A DNA stretch of 64,000 nucleotides from Cannabis sativa. Taxonomy: Eukaryota > Streptophyta > Magnoliopsida > Rosales > Cannabaceae. The stretch is from NCBI RefSeq assembly GCF_029168945.1, contig NC_083603.1, positions 34,507,396-34,571,395 of the forward strand, in the 5' to 3' direction. The position numbers and the translations under genes are program-made. The notes below the pieces were generated by a model. The model was given only the letters and a program-made list of their open reading frames with translations, did no database searches and was not told where the DNA came from. Shown one piece after another: positions 57,901-64,000 of the stretch (positions are counted from its first letter, which is position 1; each line of letters begins with the position of its first letter).

Positions 57901-59100
57901 ATGACGACAGTCTATAAGTCTTGGACCAAAATCAGAAATCATGGTTGTCATGAATTTTGGAATGGTCTACAAGCCTTTTTAGCACACGTATTTGATCGAG
58001 GTTTTATGAAAGAATATGAGAAGTGGACCTATCACGGGGAGCTAGAGGATGCTGTTGGTGATGTAGCAGTTGGCAATGTTGAATCAGAGGATGAAATGAT
58101 TCATATTCTAGAAGACTTCTTTCCTCCGACAACAGAGGATGTACAAGGAGCAGATGAACAACAAACCACAAACCCACAATTTGATGACTTATTTGAGGAA
58201 ATTGAAGCTGAATTGTATCCCGGTTGTGATTGGATTTCGTCTCTCAACTTTTTAGCACAGCTATTGCATTTAAAAGTTAGAGGAAAAATCCCTAACAACA
58301 TCTTTGAAGAATTGTTGAAGCTGTTAAAGCTTTCATTTCCGAAGGAAAATAATATTCCAGTAACGTACTACGAGACAAAAAAGAGATTGAAGAAATTAGG
58401 CTTGGGTTATGACTCTATCCATGTCTGTTTGTATAATTGTTGCTTATTTTATAAGGAGAATGCAATCAAGGAGGCTTGTCCAGTTTGCGGAACTAGTCGT
58501 TGGGTTACTTCCGAGAACGGTAAAGGAAAAAAAGTTCCTTGCAAAGTCATGCAATACTTTCCGTTGACACCTCGACTGAAAAGATTATATAGTTCGAGGA
58601 TTACAGCGAAGAGCATGATATGGCATCATACTGGTAAATCAAAAGATGATGGGGTGATGCGACACTCGGTCGATGGTCTCGCTTGGAAAGACTTTGATGC
58701 AAAACATCCTGAGTTTGCAAGGGACCCAAGAAATGTTCGACTGGGGTTAGCTGCTGATGGATTTAATCCATTTGGCAACATGAGTCTTGCATACAGTATG
58801 TGGCCAGTGGTGTTGGCTAATTATAATCTACCACCTTGGTTATGTATGAAAGATAATTATTTTTTGCTATCTGCCCTAATTCCTGGTGCAAAATCTCCAG
58901 GTAAAGATATGGATATATTTTTAAGACCGTTGGTGGATGAATTAAAGGAGTTGTGGAATAATGGGGTACCAACGAGAGATAGTTCGACCAACTCAATGTT
59001 CACCATGCGTGTTGCGCTTTTGTGGACAGTAAATGATTTTCCTGCTCGTAGTAGCTTGTCTGGGTGGAGTGGTCAACGTTATAAAGCTTGTCCTATTTGA
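57901..59100 (+). pseudogene. CACTA transposase (TNP2/TNPD-like), truncated and stopped
   Basis: The 399-residue frame starts MTTVYKSWTKI and contains an abbreviated transposase-associated domain (GFMKEYEKWTYHGE without the usual CPC zinc part). Then come YPGCDWISSLNFLAQLLHLK, the zinc-binding HVCLYNCCLFYKE...ACPVCGTSRW and the Transposase_21 core (RHSVDGLAWKDFD, VRLGLAADGFNPFGNMS, with the first catalytic Asp). It ends at TGA where the family has Cys (GWSGQRYKACPI then stop then NEDT). The continuing frame is cut 15 bases later by the copia LTR. Lost: the remaining catalytic residues and C-terminal DUF4218. Confidence 0.92.
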
Positions 59101-59115
59101 AATGAAGACACAATG

Positions 59116-61029
59116 TGTTGGAAATTATTTTACCAGGATCTAGATTTACTAACAAGTATGTTGGATTAACAACCTAATATGAATTCTAAAACAATGAAAA
59201 TAAACACATATAAAGTTAGAAAACCTTACAGTGGGTGCAGCGGAATAATATGACTCCTTCCGTTCAGATCTCTAGCCCTTGATTCCTTTCTGTAGCAGAG
59301 CATCACCAAGATCTGAACCTGGATCTTCTTTTCTCCTTCTTTGATGCAGAAATTCCATAGTCTTTCATACTATGATTGAGATACCACTTGATGTGTGTGG
59401 GCACTACTCATCTCACAAGGATTTCGAAATTTTTCTCTCTTTTTCTCTCTTAATTTCGTGGCTGATAGCATGCAAGAGAAGAGACACAAAGGTTGCTTTA
59501 TATAGGGAGAAGGGAGAGCACAACTTTCCAAATAAAACAGTTCCCTCTTTTACTGTGTAATTGATTAACTGCCTTATTTAGTGTGATTCACCACTTTCCT
59601 ATTATAGCTAGGCTTTGATTAGCAATTACATGACAATTAAAAAATAAAAATAATAATTGGGAAACACAAAGGGAGTGCTCGGCCATAGAGGGAATATGGG
59701 CCTCACTTGGATTTTGCAGTTTCCTCAATTTTATTTCAATTTCTCCAAAAATGCCATTTTTCCAATTCTAATCATTTAAATGCCAAAACTAATTATTTAA
59801 TAACTAAAATAGATTATTAAATAATATTATCATTTAAAATAATTATTAATTAGACATACAAAGTCTCTTAATTAATAATTAAACCTAGAAACCCTTTTCT
59901 TTACGATTTCATCCTTAAACTGTGAGAATTCATAAAGTAGACATAGTCTAACTTTTAGAATTATAATTGATTAACTAAAATCAATTAACTGAGTCTTACA
60001 AGCAGTATGGCCTCAACTAGTATGGGGACCATGGGTCTATATAACCGAGCTTCCAATAAGTCGAACCGAATTTACCAAGTAAATTCCCTAACTTATTAAT
60101 TCCTCATTGAATCCACACTTAGAACTTGGAATTGCACTCTCAGTCATATAGAAACGCTCTATATGTTCCACGATATAGACACGTCATCAGTTATCCATTG
60201 TTATAACCCTAATGTGATCAATGATCCTCTATATAGATGATTTACACTGTACAGGATTAAATTACCGTAACACCCTACAATGTATTTTATCCTTAAAACA
60301 CTTAACCCTGTATAAATGATATTTCACCTAAGTGAAATGAGATCTCCACCATTTATCTTCGTTTGGTTAAGCTCGAAGGAAATCATCCTTTACTTCTATT
60401 TGCCAAATAGAAGCTATAGATTCCATATTTATGTTAGCGCTCCCACTCAATTGCATTACCGTGTTCCCAAAATGTACGTATTGCCCAGACTAAAGATTAG
60501 GCTTAACTAACAAATCAAAGAACACGAATAATACTCTTGAAATTGAGCCTAACCATATCAGGATTTCGATCATGTGATCTAGGATCAACTTATGATATTG
60601 AATTGAATAGATGTTTACGGTAAGTTTCAAAATCTAATTCAAAGTTCAATATCGGTCCATTCCAATGCATACTCCATGCATCCGATACTGGTAAACTTTG
60701 CCAATGTCCTGGAAAGGACATAACACTTTTCCAAGGTGTAAGAATACCTATCGCTGATTATACCATGTCAGTCTAAATCCAGTGTTCTGACAAATCAGGG
60801 AATCAACTTTTGAACATATTATAAAGATTATATTCCACTGTGCTAACAACACTATAATCTTTAACATACTCATATGTTCTGGACTTAAGAAGAATTTATA
60901 CATTATATACACATATAATCATGAAATAAATCATGTGAACCATGCAACATAAAATGTTATTTCTGATCTTTATTAATAAGTAAATCTGATTATATGAAAT
61001 GAGTTTTATTTAGGGCATAAAACCCAACA
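59116..61029 (-). repeat. 3' LTR inside the CACTA transposase
   Basis: 1,914 bases from TGTTGGAAATTATTTTACC to GGCATAAAACCCAACA. It is highly similar along its whole length to the solo LTR at 45380-47294, with only scattered differences. Confidence 0.92.
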
Positions 61030-63720
61030 AACTCCCACTTGCACTAATATAAAACAAAAAGTGCATTTCAAATAATCATTATCACCTTGATATACCAATC
61101 AAGTGTAATAGTAGTATACTCCTCGTAATGGGATCTGACAGGTTGAATTAAACACAACCTCTTCTCCACCATTACTCTTCCTTAATCACAAAATCCTTGA
61201 TAATGTGAAATTCCTCTCTATATGTCTACTCTTTTGGGATACTGGATTCTATACTTTTGGGCAACTACTCTTTCGTTATTCAGGAAGTAACCCTAGTAGT
61301 TAAGGCAAGTTGGAACACTGCCACAAATGTATAGAACTTTCCTTAGACTGAAAAAGTATCTTTCCTGCAACTTTTAACATTCAGTCTCTTTCTGGTAGAC
61401 CAAGAGATTTCAGATAGGTTTTTACACTTCTCCAAAATCACTACTCCACCCCCAAAGTAATCACCATCTCATCAGTAGACTATCTAGCACAAAGGCAAGT
61501 CTTGAAATCTGATGTGGTGTAGTCTAAGAGTTTCAAAACCACCCTTATTGACTAACATATAGTTCCTCTTCTTAATCTTAAAATTTACTTGATTGTCTTC
61601 CAATGTTCCTCTCCTGGATTAATCTGATACCTACTCATTACTCCCACTCAACAGTAGGTGTCTGGTCTAAGGCATACTAAAGCATATCTGAGACCTCTCA
61701 CTGTTGATTTAAGAAATTCTTTCATGGCTTTATCTTCTCTGGAATAGTTGAAAGTTTTCCTCAGATAAATATAATCTATATCTAAGAAGTTGTGAAGCTT
61801 CTATAGATTGCCATTGGAAAGAAAATGCTCCAGCATCTTACTAAAGTAAGTTGCTTGCATTAGAGTAAGTAATTACCAGGTATACCACAAGCCATAGGTT
61901 TAGATAAACTCAAACCTATAATACTAGGAACAGGAAGTTTTGTTAAGTCCATTGAATAGACTTATGAACGAAAATTTCCTTTCATGTCCTTGTAATAGAA
62001 AACTTTAGGTTACTCCATGTGAATGGATCAAACTATAGTTCTCTTGGCTTTCTTCTTAGTTTCTTATCTTGACAATCCATTACTTGCTTAAACTCACAAT
62101 GGATTTTAATCACTAGTGTCTTCCAAGTTATAAGAAGGTGAGTTCCTAGAAACTCTCCCACTACAACAAGGTACCGTGAACTATGTCAAAGAAAACTAAA
62201 TGGTATAGACCTCTTCAGTTGTGTTAAGACAACAGAGGCAGTGGGATCATCTTGTAAAATAAGATGATAGAACACTTTTGGAATCAAGAAAAAATATCTT
62301 CTTTATTTGCTACTTTATTTTCAGACTTAGTCATTTTCTTAGAAAAGTAGTATTTGTTTAAACAAACACTTTCTTATCTAATGACTACGGGATGCTCCAC
62401 CCCTAATCACTTAGAATAGCTAACAAACATGGAAACCAGGGCTAGCAGTTCTAGCTTTTCTTGAGATTTCAATTAGGTCATCCATGAATCTAGTAATGAT
62501 TTACATTAAGTATACAACCATTACATCATTCTGAAATTTTATTTCCATAGAAGGATTTAGGCAACGACTAGTAACTAATCATCAATATGCAACTCGAATT
62601 TCTGGGGAGGTAAGTTTGGATATTATTCAAAATCAAATTAATGATCTTTGAACTGCATATCTACTACCTTTTTCTCCACCCCTATCAGTTCGCAAGATCT
62701 TTAACCACTTACCTTCACCATTGCTAGAAATTCATGAAATTTTTCAAACATTTCAAATTTCTTTTGCATAAGGTAAAATCTAGAGTGATCGTTTTAAGAA
62801 TACAACGAAAACTCATATCCACCCCTGAATGTACATCCATCTGCGAATGAGATGAAATTACTTTCAGTGGATATAGGCATATTAACTCTTTGCAGAGAAT
62901 GATCTTGTCAAAACCACTATGAACAAGATACAAATGCCATAGATTTATAAAATATGTGGTTGAATCTTTTGATGACTTACTTTAGTTACATCAAAGAGTT
63001 CTTAGAATAGTGCAAGTGGATTCTGGTCACAGAATACTAAACTCATACAGTTTGAATCCATTGATAGAAAATGGTTATGAAACACTTGTGAAAGTGTAAC
63101 TGTATAATTAGTAACTCTTTCTTGTACCACCACTACTAATCTAACTCTATGATTTGCCTATACAAGTAGGAGATATCTAAGATTGAGGATTTATATCATT
63201 TTGGGATAGAATTCCGGGAATATAATCATATGCGTCATCTAATTTCTTAAGAGAAATTAAGACTTTATATGATTTATAGACCATTCATCCAATGATATGT
63301 CTTTAAGCTAATTCGAAATGAATAAGCTAAGAGGAATTAGGATAATTTCGTTTTAAATAAGAATCCAACGATGCTCCGATTAGCGAGAGTCAAAGTAATC
63401 TTATTTATACAATCTTCTTGTTTCATATTGTAAAACACTAGTCTAAGATGTCATCAATTGCAATTGATGAACAGTTAGATGTTGCATATACAATATTTAT
63501 CTTTCGAGATCTAACACTATTATGTTAGTCTAATGGTGAAAATCCATTAGGGATTTATCTCATTAGAAAAACAAATCAAGTTAGACCAACAATGAAGATT
63601 CGAAATTAAACTACAATTTAATAACAGAAAATAACATGGTTCAATACAAATTCATACACAATTCAGAAATTATGAAGCACATAGCAAGTATGAATGACAA
63701 GTGAAAATACTAAAACATAC
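61030..63720 (-). pseudogene. Degenerate copia interior with RNase H remnant
   Basis: Close to the LTR the minus strand reads PVSQKSRHIERN and, in another frame, HIIKDFVIKEE, the end of copia RNase H (near 61170-61240). The rest has only short frames and many stops. At about 2.7 kb it is shorter than a normal gag-pol, so it has been deleted as well as mutated. I cannot place RT or integrase motifs. Confidence 0.55.
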
Positions 63721-63764
63721 AATCCTAAATAATTTCCAAGGTTTTCAACAAAATGATATCAGTG

Positions 63765-63898
63765 TCCCGTTTAGGCGAGAGTCAAAGCTACCATCCATTG
63801 AATAGAGTTGTCAGCTCATCTAAAATGATCAACATTCTAGCAACCTTTTATTCGATCAAGATTGAAATCCGCGTTGTCCCGTTTAGGCGAGAGTCAAG
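63765..63898 (-). repeat. Paired leader motif upstream of gag position
   Basis: On the minus strand CTTTGACTCTCGCCTAAACG occurs twice (63765-63787 and 63877-63898), with a weaker third copy near 63374-63395. The same pair occurs at 40891-40912 and 41002-41024 in the other element with the same spacing of about 111 bases. Confidence 0.7.
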
Positions 63899-64000
63899 GC
63901 TATTCTATTTTATGAGCTTCCACCATTATTTCATATTCTTGCAAGTCTTATACAGTCGCCACCATTAGGGTGGTCATAAACTATATAAAAAAAACTTACA

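Larger units (their letters stand above)
55700..59115 (+). mobile_element. CACTA (En/Spm) transposon, 5' part, then interrupted
   Basis: The left terminus is CACTACAACAT, preceded by TTT as possible 3-bp target copy. The subterminal 300 bases carry repeated ATTAGCGGCGG/CCGCCGCTAAT motifs in both directions, the transposase-binding arrays typical of CACTA elements. A TATA box, two probable noncoding exons and a TNP2-like transposase exon follow. A copia element enters at 59116, and the 3' half must lie beyond the window. Confidence 0.9.
59116..64000 (-). mobile_element. Copia-family element, subfamily 2, 3' LTR and decayed interior; 5' LTR beyond window
   Basis: The 3' LTR (59116-61029) is followed at 61030 by AACTCCCACTTG, the complement of a copia polypurine tract (CAAGTGGGAGTT). 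The interior toward the right is minus strand. It ends in DNA complementary to the leader of the element at 34670 (40780-41040 matches 63750-63990). CAATG at 59111-59115 is one target copy. No intact gag or pol is seen. Confidence 0.88.

Noticed and set aside
1..64000. CRISPR arrays, bacterial operons, tRNA or rRNA genes
   Set aside because: Nothing of the kind is seen; repeats here are transposon or simple tandem repeats in plant nuclear DNA.

Overview
This is a plant nuclear window: spliced introns with GT-AG borders, a single conserved host gene, and dense LTR retrotransposons, LINE, Helitron, hAT and CACTA elements. The host gene and the retrotransposon families look like a eudicot of the Rosales, possibly Cannabaceae; the species assignment is inference from general resemblance only.

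The one clear host gene is a BRUTUS-type (BTS) iron-sensing E3 ubiquitin ligase on the minus strand, 14394-33196. Fourteen exons join without a frame break into a 1,244-residue protein with three hemerythrin domains, a CHY/CTCHY zinc region, a RING finger and a zinc ribbon. Its seventh intron is about 9.6 kb long because a LINE with target-site duplication and a truncated Ty1/copia element (itself hit by a hAT MITE) sit in it. A TATA box and three CACGTG G-boxes lie just upstream of the gene.

Left of BTS (1-10718) lies most of a minus-strand Ty3/gypsy element of the Tat type, with double RNase H and an oppositely oriented accessory gene that has its own TATA box and introns. It is broken by stops, a frameshift and a lost integrase Asp. 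From 10719 to 14393 the DNA is AT-rich and holds an orphan Helitron 3' end, a 732-bp hAT element with a perfect 8-bp duplication, and an 814-bp Helitron.

Right of BTS (33922-64000) is a nested stack. A second minus-strand Tat-like gypsy element begins about 0.5 kb upstream of the BTS TATA box. It was then hit by at least five insertions: a deleted copia element (34670-44101, whose 5' LTR contains another solo LTR), solo LTRs at 45380-47294 and 53229-55099, a second deleted element (48463-53051), and a CACTA transposon (55700 onward) whose transposase is cut by another element of the same copia family (59116 to the window end). Five-base target duplications confirm most of these insertions.

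The most interesting signal is in the untranslated leader of that copia family. A GC-rich island about 270 nt after the primer binding site can fold into three successive hairpins in two separate copies, with different stem sequences and compensatory changes. Other points of note are a 3' LTR carrying a copy of the primer-binding region inside its duplicated end, a recombinant LTR joining two subfamilies, and an AUG-stop uORF candidate in the BTS leader.
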